Position numbers and translations under genes: made by a program
Assembly (NCBI RefSeq): GCF_949628265.1
Contig: NC_088786.1
Location: 42,677,681-42,741,680 of the forward strand
Reading direction: 5' to 3'
Length of the DNA: 64,000 bases
Source: Cloeon dipterum
Lineage: Eukaryota; Arthropoda; Insecta; Ephemeroptera; Baetidae
Shown here: piece after piece, positions 49,501-58,340 of the stretch
Position numbering within the stretch: position 1 is the stretch's first letter
How the letters are laid out: each line of letters opens with the position of its first letter
Notes under the pieces: generated by a model
What the model was told of the DNA's origin: nothing
Database searches by the model: none
Seen by the model: the letters and a program-made list of their open reading frames with translations, nothing else

Positions 49501-52500
49501 AACGCTAAAATCCGCGACTGAATTTAATATTTTTGAGCAAAATATGATTTGGACAGCACCCCGACGGAGATAAGAGAAAGGGTTGGTGAATATCTCGACT
49601 GCCAAAAACACAGTTAGGCTTTTTGCCAAGCGTGCGTGACGCGCCGGTTGCATAACTCGCCGCTCCCACGATTATCTCTGCCCGGGGAGCGTTTATTTTA
49701 ATTATGAACGCTCGTTGCGGCTCAAAAGAAAAAATTTATTCGAATTTCACGGAGCTCCTGACAGAAAAATAATATTTAAATATTTTATTGAACCGCTAAA
49801 CAGGCCCACTTTCATAAAGAATGTCAAATTTTCGTATTTCCCGCGCATGATGGCACATGCCACGCCTCTTTTTTAAATATTAATTTCCCTTTTATCAGAA
49901 TGTTAATTCGTGTCTCATATTTTTCAGAGCGCGAGGAGCAGGTGTACTGTTCTGTGCGGGAACGAGCGTCGAAGGCGTCGGCGCCAGCGTGTGCGCGAGG
50001 CTCCGCGTCGAAGCGCAACAAGGAGCGTCGAGGGGCGTTGCCGGATGCGGCGTGGAGCTACGATGCGGACGTCGAGTCGCCGCTGAGCGAGCCGCGCGCC
50101 GCGAATGGGCGCCGCCAGCGGCGCCAGCCCCACAGCATGCCGTGCGACGCGCTCGTGAGGTCGCGCAGCAGCGTCTGCGTGCCGTGCCGCGCCGCCGTCG
50201 CCGCCGACGACGACCCTGAGCCGCCCGACGCCATGACGGGACGCGCCGCGCGCAAGCATATCTACGAGACGGCCTTCGACAGCCGCGTTTCCAAGTCTGA
50301 GGATGAACTCGATGAGGTGCTTTCCCTTTCTACGCAATTCTACGCGTAGAATTGACCTTACGTCTATTTAAAAACGATGTTTTTTTTTATTTAAAGGAAA
50401 ATTGTTCGTATCATCTTGATTTTCTACTTGTTTTCAACGGTTTTGTATCTTTTAAGCCTATTTCGACGCGTAGACTCCACCTTACGATACTACTGTTAAA
50501 ACAATTCTCAATTAAATACGTGATTTGGCTTTACATCTTCTTTTTTGTTCAGGATAAGTAGTTAATTTTAATTTTATCCTACCTATTAGTAGTCTATTCA
50601 ATCGAATAGATCTTTTTGAATTTTTTACTCATTTCTACGCATTTCTAAGGATCCTTATTTTAGTTTATATTTCATTCTACGCGGTTTAAATTTAATATTA
50701 AGTTTGGAAACCTAACAAAACATCTTCAACTCCTTCTGCGTCTTAATTAACGGCCATTCTGCGCATTTCTACGGAATTCTACAGAGCTCAGTCAACCGAA
50801 TCATAAATAAATTTGCTTTCATTCATGTCCCAGTCAATTCAAGTCCTAAAAACCATCAATATCCGGATTTAATCCCATTCTACTAAATTCTAGGCAGGTC
50901 TACGCAATTCTACGGAATCACAATTTACCTTAACCATTGAAAGATTTGCTTTAATTCTTTTTCCAGCGTATTCTAGATCAAAAACTGTCAATATCAGGAT
51001 TTATTCCCATTCTACGCAATTCTACGCAATTCTATGCAATTCTACGCAATTCTACTGAATTTCAATCTGCCCGATTCATGGATAAATGTGTTTTAATTCA
51101 TATCCCAATCCATTCTAATCCTATAAACCATCATTAGTTAGATGCATTCACATTCTACGCATTTTTAAATAAAATGTCCTGCTTCCAGGTGGACCGGGTG
51201 AGCAACCACCCGGTGCTACGGATGTTGAGTCGCGCGGCGCGCGGCCTGACGCCGCGGGGCCACCGCAAGGAGGCCCGCGTCGAGGCGGCGGCCGAGGCGC
51301 CCGGCCGCTTGGCCGCCGAGCTGGCCGCCCTGCGCGTGTCCGCGACACCCACGGCGCCGGCCGCAACGCACACGCCTCCGTCGACGGCTCCGCTGCCCGC
51401 CAAGTTCCACGCCGTGGCGGCGACAGGGGCGGCGCCGGCCGGCGCCGCGCCCACGAGCAGCATGCCCGACTTGCAGGTCCGCCGCTCCAAGCGGCCCACG
51501 TCGCTGCTGGTGGCCGCCGGCGGCCACGGCCCGGCGCAGGCGGCCACAAGGCCGAAGTACTCGAGCACCGAGTCGATGGCCACGAGCAGCAGCAGCATGT
51601 CCAGCCTCGACTCGCTGCGCAGCTCCACCAGTGAGGGAAACCGCTCCACCACCAGCTCCGCCAGCAGGTTTTTTTTATTTTTAATAGAAGAAAATTCGTT
51701 GGAATTAAATATTTTAATTTCCAGACGCAGCGACTCGCTCAGCTCGCACTCGTCCGACTCTGGCGGCGACCTCCGGAGGGCCGTGACCGGCCGGTGTCCG
51801 CCCCTCGGCCTGCTCTCCAATAAACTGCACATTCTGTCGCCCATTTCGGACAAGTCGCAGGAGCCAGGCTCCGAAACCTCCGACAATAACAGGTTTCTGA
51901 AAAATTTCCCGTAAATTTCGGAGATTTCAACGCTGGGTTTTTGCAGAAAATCGCAGAGGGCGTCGCCGGAGGAGGCGGCCGCGACGCCGGTGGCGACGGA
52001 CGAGCTGCCGTGGGACATGCCGAAACTACGGCGGCGGGGGGCGGCCAACAGGGGCGTGGCCTGCGTGCAGGTGGCCGAGGCGCTGCAGGGCTCGGACAGC
52101 GGCATCTCCATCGAGAGCCGCCACCTCGCCGACGACCTCCCCTTCGACATGCCCAAGCTGCGGCGCCGACTCGCCGCCCCGGTGGCGCCGCTCGGCGTCG
52201 CCGGCGGCAGCGCCACCTCAAGCAGCGCCGCCTCCGTCGCCGGCAGCTCGCACAAGCTCGACCAGCTGCCGTTCGACATGCCCAAACTGCGCCGCCGCCA
52301 GCCCAGACCCGCGTCCGCCCTCAACCCCGCCCCCTCCCTCCCCGCCACTGACGCCACAGGTGAGGAAAACCCTCCCCTCCACGATTTCATTGGTTTAGAA
52401 GCCTTCTACCGAGTGTTTATTGCAGACTCGGCGGGTGGGAGTGGCCCCCTGCGGCCTCCGAGCCTAGACCTCGGCGGCCCGTCCGCGTTCCGGCCCGTGG

Positions 52501-53448
52501 CCAGGTCGGCGGGGCTCAACCTGAACCTGGGCTGCGTCGCCCTGACCGCCAGGGGCGACGACGTTGACGTCAGCATCCCCCTCGAGCGGCAAGGGTGAGT
52601 TTTTCGGTTTACTCTCAATCGTTGTCACCTTTTTCGTGCGACTCAGGTGGTTCCACGGCGCCATCACGCGCGTCGAGGCTGAGGCCGAACTGCGACTGCA
52701 CCCTGAGGGCAGCTACCTCGTCAGGAACAGCGAATCCTCGAGACAGGACTTTTCCCTCTCGCTCAAGTGAGTTTGAAAATCGAAAATTGAGTTAAATGTG
52801 ATTCTACGCATTTCTGTTGGGATCTACTGCACTTCTACTCGCAATTCTACACGGGATAATTTTATTTTAATTGTTCCGTATCGGAATTTATTTCCAAAAT
52901 ATTTTATTCTACGTATTTCTGCGCGAGCTATTTTTTATTTTACTGATTTGGGATATTTTTACTCAATTCTACGGAAAAAATAGTTTGGTATTTGAACGCT
53001 TTGATGATTTTTGAAATTAATTATTTGCATTTTCGGGATTTTTAGGTGTTCTACGCAATTGTATGCCTCTGAATTTGCCTCTTCTACGCTACATCTACAG
53101 AATTCCACGCAATATTTGTAACTAATTTTCCGTTTTTAACAATATTTATTTTTTCCTCCCTTTTCATCGGCTTGTATTCTCTTCTACGTGATTTTTATAA
53201 ACTTCTCATAAAGTCTATTGGCTTCTACGCATTTTAATTCATTCACTGTTGATTTTTGCAGGAGTGCGAGGGGTTTCATGCACATGCGGATCCAGCAGGA
53301 GGGCAGCGGGCACTACATTTTGGGCCAGTTCAGCAAGCCGTTCGCCTGCATCCCTCGGATGGTGCATTACTACTCGGTCAACCGGCTGCCGATCCGCGGC
53401 GCCGAGCACATGTGTCTGCTCCACCCCGTCATCGAGCAGCTGCTCTAG
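22578..53448 (+). CDS. SH2 domain adapter protein, SHB/SHD/SHE/SHF type (842 aa in the long model)
   Basis: Cytoplasmic adapter linking tyrosine-phosphorylated receptors to downstream proteins (family knowledge). Exons: 22578-22655, 22966-23250, 48024-48131, 48839-48971, 49928-50316, 51189-51667, 51725-51892, 51947-52359, 52426-52594, 52647-52766, 53262-53448. All junctions from 22966 on are GT-AG and in phase; the first intron would need a weak GC donor (AAG|GCACTT), so exon 1 is uncertain. Residues 58-70 are proline-rich (PPPAAPELPPRPKG). Exon 48839 holds four YxxP motifs (YSDP 164, YLEP 173, YASP 185, YSRP 193), as in vertebrate SHB. LP[W/F]DMPKLRRR occurs at 567, 611 and 654. The SH2 domain (742 to about 835) has WFHGAITR, phosphotyrosine-binding Arg767 in YLVRNSES, GFMHM with His788, YILGQ, and LPIRGAEHM near the end. 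The gene spans 31 kb and hosts a nested gene. Confidence 0.85.
23680..23850 (+). repeat. Intronic ~170-bp repeat, copy 1
   Basis: Phrase order: TACCTGAAAAGTTTTGAA, TAACCCTGAAAATCAAACAG, GGGGTTGAT, ATCTTGGTTGAATTGACA. The same order returns twice at 25625-25945. Confidence 0.7.
25625..25945 (+). repeat. Intronic ~170-bp repeat, two tandem copies
   Basis: Copies start near 25635 and 25820 with GTACCTGAAAGGTTTTAAAC and pass through ACCCTGAAAATCAAACAGGGG (25703) or ACCCTGAAAATTAATCAGGGG (25891). A further fragment, AGGGCTCAAAGTCACCATCTT, is at about 25550. Related to 23680-23850. Confidence 0.7.
26383..26415 (+). CDS. Candidate alternative first coding exon of the SH2 adapter gene
   Basis: ATG in a good context (AAAAATGG) encodes MASAKQQKVQQ and ends exactly at a donor GTTAGT, in phase 0. 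The next gene exon at 48024 starts in phase 0, so this would give a 732-aa isoform lacking the 121-residue N-terminus of the long model. A GC-rich island at 26040-26380 precedes it and could be its promoter. The end resembles that of the 22578 exon (AAKQK against SAKQQK). No transcript evidence; could be chance. Confidence 0.4.
27101..27131. repeat. CGGA/CAGA tetranucleotide microsatellite
   Basis: About eight units of CGGA or CAGA in a row, followed by GGGTT. Confidence 0.85.
27536..27895 (-). repeat. Dispersed ~375-bp repeat, copy 3 (minus)
   Basis: Inverse of the 18698 copy: begins TTTTGAAGCTGCGCAGTAAA, passes GCATGCGCAG, GGCGTGCCGACCTAATAATT and CGATTCGCCAATTACCGGGC, ends near TTAGTAAAGAAATAACAAC. 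Confidence 0.85.
28859..29232 (+). repeat. Dispersed ~375-bp repeat, copy 4
   Basis: Same order as copy 1, from TTCTTTACAAACAGCTGATT to CAGCTTCAAAACGGGCCCA, with an NRF1-like CTGCGCATGC at 29181. A leader at 28755-28858 is shared with 18510-18690, so the real element may be longer. Confidence 0.85.
34329..34674. mobile_element. Foldback MITE with CAGATGGCGCCAC ends, 346 bp
   Basis: Left end CAGATGGCGCCACCGTATAC; the right end GTGGCGCCATCTG is its complement. The arms stay complementary through TAATAAATTTAATTTTAA and CACTTCCACTGCGAT, with a second inner inverted pair TTTTGACGTGCTGAAAACC and GGTTTTCAGCACGTCAAAA. No ORF. It ends 27 bp from the stop codon of the nested zinc-finger gene, so the 3' UTR of that gene must run into it. 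Confidence 0.85.
34702..35644 (-). CDS. C2H2 zinc-finger protein nested in the SH2-gene intron (277 aa model)
   Basis: Probable nucleic-acid-binding nuclear protein. Exons on the minus strand: 35644-35431, 35378-35307 and 35249-34702; all GT-AG and in phase (834 nt). The N-terminal exon encodes a non-finger part ending SSPEIPGIDDEIPPK, the second HPEETEVHPLEINLSQVEG, the third a basic linker (GQRKRK, SKKAKYSRKS) and then a Cys/His array. Clear fingers: CTVRGCKKYFGC with a later HEQKDH; FFCCEHC with HLLKIH; FKCSQENC with HMNKHVKVTH; and a last VKCPSC with HVRKGKC, where the final ligand is Cys. An earlier CCDCKQHF...HKSKH is a fifth candidate. The spacing CX4C in two fingers is common in arthropod proteins. 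The start at 35644 is the least sure part. No homologue can be named. Confidence 0.7.
35710..35832 (-). other. Possible exon upstream of the zinc-finger gene
   Basis: After an acceptor-like TTGTTCTTAG the minus strand reads open for 40 codons (DSIGEEGDREHLLDKGG ... WGKNLV) and stops at TGA (35712-35710). It cannot join the zinc-finger frame without another splice. Could be untranslated leader, an unrelated last exon or chance. Confidence 0.2.
37142..37305 (-). repeat. Dispersed ~375-bp repeat, copy 5 (minus, partial)
   Basis: Contains the inverse of GACCGGCGG..GGCACGCC: GGTTGCGATCTGTGTTGG, ATATGGCGTCGAAATAATG and GAGGCGTGCCGACCTAATAA. It lacks the TGCGCAG half. Confidence 0.8.
37353..37705 (-). 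repeat. Dispersed ~375-bp repeat, copy 6 (minus)
   Basis: Full-length inverse copy from TATTTTGAAGCTGCGCAGTT to GATCGGCTGTTAGTAAAAC. Directly follows copy 5, as copy 2 follows copy 1, suggesting a habit of tandem insertion. Confidence 0.85.
40230..40461 (+). promoter_or_regulatory. GC island ending in a strong splice donor: possible alternative first exon
   Basis: A GC-rich block inside AT-rich intron ends CCGACCGCG|GTGAGTACG, a near-ideal donor. It contains GCGGCGGTGGCGCCGATCGA and a GCCTGCCTGCCTGCC run. This is the pattern of an untranslated first exon from an internal promoter of the SH2 gene, but no transcript supports it. Confidence 0.35.
40600..44269. other. SH2-gene intron with CAACCCTTA/TAAGGGTTG motifs
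   Basis: No supported gene; a 161-codon plus frame at 42517-43002 has no features of a known protein. Includes a CT microsatellite (41096-41116) and a GGGC run (41931-41945). Confidence 0.45.
41096..41116. repeat. CT dinucleotide microsatellite
   Basis: Uninterrupted CT run of about ten units. Confidence 0.9.
44270..44480 (+). promoter_or_regulatory. Second GC island, similar to 40230-40461
   Basis: Contains GGCGGCGGTGGTGGTGCTGC followed by CGATCGATCGGCACCG, echoing the island at 40340. No clear donor seen. May be an alternative promoter or just a related GC-rich sequence. Confidence 0.25.
44869..44888. repeat. GCT trinucleotide microsatellite
   Basis: About seven GCT units in intronic sequence, not in a supported coding frame. 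Confidence 0.85.
44889..48023. other. SH2-gene intron, last part
   Basis: No gene seen. CAACCC/GGGTTG and CCTGA/TCAGG motifs continue (45420-45500, 47217-47560). A CCG run lies at 46906-46923. Confidence 0.45.
48160..48455. mobile_element. Foldback MITE, TTCCCTCCAAAA family, copy 2
   Basis: Ends GATGGTCTTTGATGAA (left) and CTTCGTCAAAGACGGTCTTT (right). Inner pairs are AGCCCACCAATCGATTCCT with GGAATCGATTGGTGGGCT, GTCGAATTAGGTAAAAT with TTTACCTAATTCGAC, and TTTTTTCCCGCTAAAACA with GGCGGGAAAAAAC. It lies in the intron 48132-48838 of the SH2 gene. Better preserved in its outer arms than copy 1. Confidence 0.85.
48972..49927. other. Intron of the SH2 gene
   Basis: GTGCCC to TTTTCAG. Holds one CCTGAGCTCAGG palindrome at about 49111 and no coding signal that I can support. 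Confidence 0.6.
50330..51170 (+). repeat. Intron filled with TTCTACGCAA-type repeats, block 1
   Basis: The 11-mer ATTCTACGCAA and close variants (TTCTACGCATT, TTCTACGGAA) recur throughout intron 50317-51188, densest at 51006-51060 where five occur in tandem. They sit on the transcribed strand. Between them the DNA is ordinary AT-rich intron. Confidence 0.75.
52801..53235 (+). repeat. Intron filled with TTCTACGCAA-type repeats, block 2
   Basis: The same motif and orientation in intron 52767-53261 of the same gene: ATTCTACGCATTTCTG (52801), ATTCTACGTATTTCTG (52907), TTCTACGCAATTG (53049), CTTCTACGCATTT (53222). The three short introns between the blocks lack it. Confidence 0.75.
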
Positions 53449-54107
53449 TCACCCCCTACCCCTGTGCCCCCCGCCCCCCATCCGAGCTGTGACTCTCCGA
53501 TATGATATATATATTCTTGCCAAAGCTCTTTTTCTCGTCTCGTCGCTCTCTCGTTGCTCTGTAGGATTTCGAGCAGAAATTCGGTACAAATCGGAAACAA
53601 TCAGCCGAGAATCGCGAAATTAATTAATTGTTGTCCACTATCTCTCTTGCCTAGGCTTAAGGAAAAAAGAGAAGCAAAAAAGACACCACTGGCCAAACCC
53701 TGCCCCCGCCCCCTGTTGTTATTTTCGATTGTTGCGGCGTCGAATCGGAGACTGATTCGGTTGTGATTTGTTGATCGTCTTCCCTCTTCATTCCGTTGGC
53801 GGCCCTCCCCCTCCACTCCCCTCCCCTGATTTCTCTCCCTGGTCGCGTTTTCCCCGGCAAAAGATTGAGGCGAGTGCGCGCGCGCAGTGGTGCCAAATAT
53901 TTTGAATATATATACATCGCACTGTACACTGAAGACGAAGCATTTTTAATATAGCAACACACACGTCAACCAGCGAGCAAAATGTCGTTTTATTTCCTCT
54001 CCCCTAACAACAAATCCATTAAATATTAAATGGTATAAGTGCAATTCAAACTGGAAAATAGAGAACTGTATTAATTGAACCGTGTTTTATTTTATTTACA
54101 AATAAAC
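53449..54107 (+). other. 3' UTR of the SH2 adapter gene
   Basis: Starts pyrimidine- and C-rich, then AT-rich. The first canonical AATAAA that I see is at about 54102 (CAAATAAACATT). Polyadenylation site not determined. A GCGCGCGCAG run lies near 53878. Confidence 0.4.
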
Positions 54108-54117
54108 ATTAAAGATG

Positions 54118-54640
54118 AAAGAAAATGCTCTGAACTATTGAAGAATAAAAATAAAAATTCCTAAGTGACTGAATGCACGGCAAATCAATAATGTGATGTT
54201 GCTCGAGCGAGACCTACACTGTTACCTCCCCAGAGTCAAATTAAGCATTTCATTTCAGTTACTGACGTTTGAAGCACTGCTGGCGGGAAAAATTGGTTTT
54301 GCAGGCGTTGAAATATTTTATTTTATTTTTTTATTCATACGATTCACTAGTCTAAAAACTCTAATTAATTAATTAACTAAAATAGCATCCTTGCAGATTT
54401 CTTGTGGTTCAGTGTTGAGTACGTGAACATATCGAGGAGTCGGACAACCTGGGCAACACACCTACTCTAAGGTGGAGCAGCTAGCACCGCGGCTTCACCT
54501 CGTTGTTCGAGACGTCGGTGTCGAGCGGCCGCGCAAGTCAAACTGATTTTCAGCTGTTGTTTATTGTGATCATCTTAATTGCAACAGTCGCTTCTTCTTT
54601 TCCCTTGTTTTTTAAATGATGCGATCGACATCGACGCCAC
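54118..54640 (+). repeat. Segmental duplicate 1 of a receptor-tail region
   Basis: Matches 57485-58340 in order: TTCCTAAGTGA, ATGCACGGCAAA, CTCCCCAG, GTTACTGACGT, GCAGGCGTTGAAAT, the tail-exon remnant, then AAACTGATTTTCAGCTG. Internally deleted relative to copy 2. Confidence 0.7.
54423..54540 (+). pseudogene. Decayed copy of the receptor-tail exon (copy 3 of 3)
   Basis: GTGAACATATCGAGGAGTCG matches the start of the copy at 57754 (GTGAACATCTCGAGGAGTCG), followed by CAACCTGGGCAAC, GTGGAGCAGC, and CGAGACGTCGGTGTCGAGCG. Several in-frame stops and deletions; the 3' half with the splice donor is lost. No function expected. Confidence 0.7.
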
Positions 54641-55064
54641 TTTTACCATAGAAAAGAAACGTGGTTTTCGCGCCTAGAGTGTTCGAAATGAGAGACGCCA
54701 TAGTTCTTGCAGGCAGCAGATAACTCTGGCAGTTGCTACGAGGGGCAGCACTTCCATGACCGCTTCTCTAAAACGCCTTTGCTTTTTTATACCGGTAAAC
54801 AAACTAATAGAATAATCCCGAAATAAACCTCTTTTGCCAAAAATTTCCGTTTAAAGCACTGAATCGTATTTTTAATTTGAATTCATGGTGTTTTTTAGTT
54901 TCATCTTTTGATTAAACTTAATATTTTCCTTAAACATTTATTTAAACCGGTTTTATTAACCGACTAACTGCCACCTGATCGATAACAAAAAACAAAAACA
55001 CAAACAAACAACAAGCTGATTGAGCCGGCGGCCGTGCTTTTCTCCCGAATTTCGCGTTTTGCAG

Positions 55065-56729
55065 ACGATCGGCGGGGATGCAGCGGCTGTTGCACCGCTG
55101 CGGGCGCTGCTGTCGGCGCCGCCGGACAAGGCCATGCTCGGCAAGCGGCGGAAAAAGAGCGGCGACACGTTGAGCAAGTGCTAAAAGGCGCTCGAAAATG
55201 AGAACTGCGACAACAACATCGCCAAAAGGTAAAAAAAACTTCAAAACGCTCCAGAAGAGGTATAAAGGGCCCTTTGACCCTGCAGGGTGCACCTTCCAAC
55301 TGATTCAGGGCTTTGCGATGATTCAATATGAAGCTGCAATTTGTTTAGAATTTAAAAAATTTGAATTATATTCTTTTATTACCTTCATTTTAAAATTTAG
55401 TTGAGTTTCACGTAAAAACATACATATATTGAAAGGCCCTCTTTCAAAATATTTGAAAATTTGAGAACCATTATAATTAACCCTGATTCTAACAGGTTCC
55501 AACCTCCAATTTCTCAGGGCATTACAGTTTTTCCTTAAAAAGACCCTTTTTGGCCTTTCAGGTGGTACATTGAGAGCCGCGAGCAATTATTGCTGCCGGT
55601 GGCTGGTGACTGCGGCTCCTTCTGGCCTGGCGGCAGGTCTCTCATCTCAAAGGTGCGCTTTACCCTGCCCCTGAATTTCCACAATTTATTTTTTAAAATT
55701 TAAATTCAGGTTCGACTTGAGGACCAGGGAAAGTATTTGTGCTGGATGAATAACTCCACTGGCGAGGAGACGGGGACGGCTCGCAGCATCGGGTCGTTGA
55801 AGTCAAAAAGGCGGCAGTGTTCAGGTGAGAGTATTTTTATTTGAATATACTAGGAAAAAATGTTCTTTTGGCATTTTTGAAATTAATATTTTAATTAAAT
55901 CAGAGTACCTAGTCGGCTTAAACTCATTTGAACCGATATCAGGGTGCAGCTTAACCTTCTTCCCAAATTTCAGACCTCTATTTCTCTCAGGGCCACTCTT
56001 ATGAGGGTTTATAAACGCTGATTTGGTTCACATGGAGGCGAAAAAACTCATTTTTCACCGTTTTCAACTGTGAATTAAATTTTTCACAACAACCTGACAG
56101 TGTTGAAACCTTCTGAAGGTAATCCCAGGGTGTTTTTCTCCGGCCAAACCGATTTTCATCTTTCTAATTAACCTAAAACAGATTTATTAGGTGTTAAATT
56201 TGCCAAAGAAAGCAATTTGAAACGAAAATGAAAAATCAACCCTGAAAAAATATTTTTACTTGCAGAAGGGTGAGTGAAGCCGTTTCGTGAGGAGCTCGTG
56301 GACCTGCTGAGGGTTGACCCTGATTGGCAGAAGCAGCAAGTGCGGAGGAAAGACACCCTGGGCAGCACCTCGCAGGTGGAGCAGCAGCAGCACCGCGACT
56401 CCAACTCGTCGTCGTCCGAGACGTCGGTGTCGATCTGCCGAGAGTCGGACCCTTCGCCGAAGGGCCAGGTGCGCACCAGCAGCCACACTGACGAGACCAC
56501 CTTCAGGTATGCTCATTCAAAGTCACTTCAAGCTAAAAGGTTTCCAACCTAGTTTGTAAACTTAATAATTTTTTCTATTCTTTAAAAAAAAATATTGCTT
56601 CGAAAGAACCAACCTTTGAATAACCTGTGCCAAGATAGGATTTTAACGTCATTTTAGTCCCCGCCTGGTTTCTGGGTGGTTTTGCTCTGAATTTTGGACT
56701 CGTGTTGCAGTTTTGTGGCGTCGAAGTGA
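55065..56729 (+). pseudogene. Half Ig domain joined to a receptor tail, probably Dscam-like, likely broken
   Basis: Exons in phase: 55065-55228, 55562-55652, 55710-55824, 56275-56506, 56711-56729. The second and third encode the C-terminal half of an Ig domain: RWYIESREQ, a GGRSLISK strand, then VRLEDQGKYLCWMNNSTGEE with the usual D.G.Y.C core. Arthropod Dscam has very similar wording (family knowledge). The fourth is a Ser-rich tail (DTLGS, SSSSETSVS, GQVRTSSHTDETTF), the last adds SFVASK and TGA, with AATAAA at 56879. Against a working gene: the first exon has an in-frame TAA (55182-55184), the fourth needs an odd acceptor (GGTGAG) because TGA precedes it, and no signal peptide, complete Ig domain, FNIII repeat or membrane span is present. 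Best read as a collapsed receptor copy. An expressed short product cannot be excluded. Confidence 0.5.
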
Positions 56730-56879
56730 GCATCGGGCCGCTTTTCCGACTTGGGCCACAAGTTGAGAGCCGAGCGAGGCCGAGTGTCGCGTCGCCTCAC
56801 CAGAGGGACACCACCTTCCTAACCAACGTCTAGCATTTTCTGTGATTCACCCCTTCCCACCCTAATGCACCACTCAAAA

Positions 56880-57484
56880 ATAAATTCACTGCGTTGATGG
56901 ACCAAAATGTCGACTTTTCTTTCTTTTCAATCCACTATTCATTTAAATTATATGAAAAAATTAAAAACATCTCGCCTGCGCTGCTTCAACACTGCCTCTC
57001 GCTGAAGCCGCGGTTGCAAATTAACTAAAGTTTTGACATTTTTTCTAAGAATTCGTAGTATTGGGTATTACAATTAAGAGAATCCCTGCACGAATGAGAG
57101 TCTTTCATCTTTTTGCAAAGTTAACTTAGAGAATTCAAATCAGCACTCGAGCGGAGGAAGTGTAAGTCTTCTTTCTGCCAGGAAAGGTGGAGCCACAACC
57201 TAAAAATCACCTAAAATTCAACACACTGGTCTCAGACTGAATTAGTTGAAACTTCTGCATGAAAAAATGAAGAATAAACCTATTTTACAACTTAAATTTG
57301 ATCTATTTTATTTAAAATTGCCTCAAAACGTATTATTCTTTAAAATAATTAATTAGAAATAGTAAGGAATAGAAATTAAGAAATAGCCAATTTTTGTGAA
57401 CATAGCAAAATAGGACGGCATTTATTGCATTTTTCTGTGCTTGGTTTATCTGCGATGTTTTAATTTTATCGTTTATTACATTTA
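56880..57484. other. Spacer between receptor fragments
   Basis: AT-rich; no gene or clear repeat seen. Confidence 0.5.
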
Positions 57485-58340
57485 TGAAGAAGCAAAATTC
57501 TCTGAATTATTGAACAGTAAAATTCCTAAGTGATTAGAAAATGCACGGCAAAACAATTTAACGTGCTCAAAATTGAATGTCTCCCCAGGGTAAAATTACG
57601 CGCTTTTTATAGTTACTGACGTCTGACGCACATTTCTTGCGCTAAATACTGGTTGTGCAGGCGTTGAAATCGTTTATTTGATTTTTTTTTATACAATTCA
57701 CTCAAATTAATGTAACCGACGTTGCAAATACGTGTTGCTAAATTGCCAGCGAGTGAACATCTCGAGGAGTCGGAAAACCTGGGCAGCACCAACTCGGAGG
57801 TGAAGAAGATCCTGACGCTGCATCTGCGCCCATCCTCTGAGTACGACACCCTTGGCAGCGACTCGGAGGTGGGGCAGGAGATGGGATCTTTCCGCCACCG
57901 CCGCGTGCACCGCGACTCCACCTCGTCCTCCGAGACGTCGCCGTCGAGCGGCCGCAAGTCGTACCTTTTTCGCAAGGGCCAGGTGCGCACTTCTAGCGGC
58001 TACTCCAGCTGCACTGACGACACCACCTTCAGGAACACTCATCCGCATTCATGTACCTCAATTATTAATTATTTTTTATTTAAAACAAATGTAACGTTCA
58101 CATTGCACGAGTCAAATATAAATGGTAAAATGATCAAAAAAATAGAAAATTTAGATTTTCTAATGGGTAAGTGAGGTGTACAATACAGAAATTTAATATT
58201 ATTTTATTTATCAAGTGAACGCAGTACACATGAAACGCTGCGCAAACTGATTTTCAGCTGTAATTTGGGTAATTTGTGATTTTCTCAATTATCCTCCATT
58301 TTCATCTGTCAAAATGATCTCAAATTTGATCCAGCGCGAT
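57485..58340 (+). repeat. Segmental duplicate 2 of the receptor-tail region
   Basis: The longer partner of 54118-54640, sharing flanks on both sides of the tail exon. Confidence 0.7.
57754..58031 (+). pseudogene. Receptor-tail exon, copy 2 of 3, splice donor lost
   Basis: Encodes HLEESENLGSTNSEVKK, a middle part with SSEYDTLGSDSEVG, then STSSSETSPSSGRKS and GQVRTSSGYSSCTDDTTF. This is a longer version of the 56275 exon (DTLGSTSQVEQ, GQVRTSSHTDETTF). The frame is fully open, but the donor that reads TTCAG|GTATGCTC in the 56275 copy is TTCAG|GAACACTC here, so it cannot be spliced normally. Tyrosine in EYDTLGS is a possible phosphorylation site. It retains sequence that the 56275 copy has lost, so it may be nearer the ancestral exon. 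Confidence 0.6.

Noticed and set aside
51155..52390. 411-codon minus-strand ORF opposite SH2-gene exons
   Set aside because: It is the complement of GC-rich exons and introns of the SH2 adapter, whose splice phases and SH2 homology fix the plus strand as coding.
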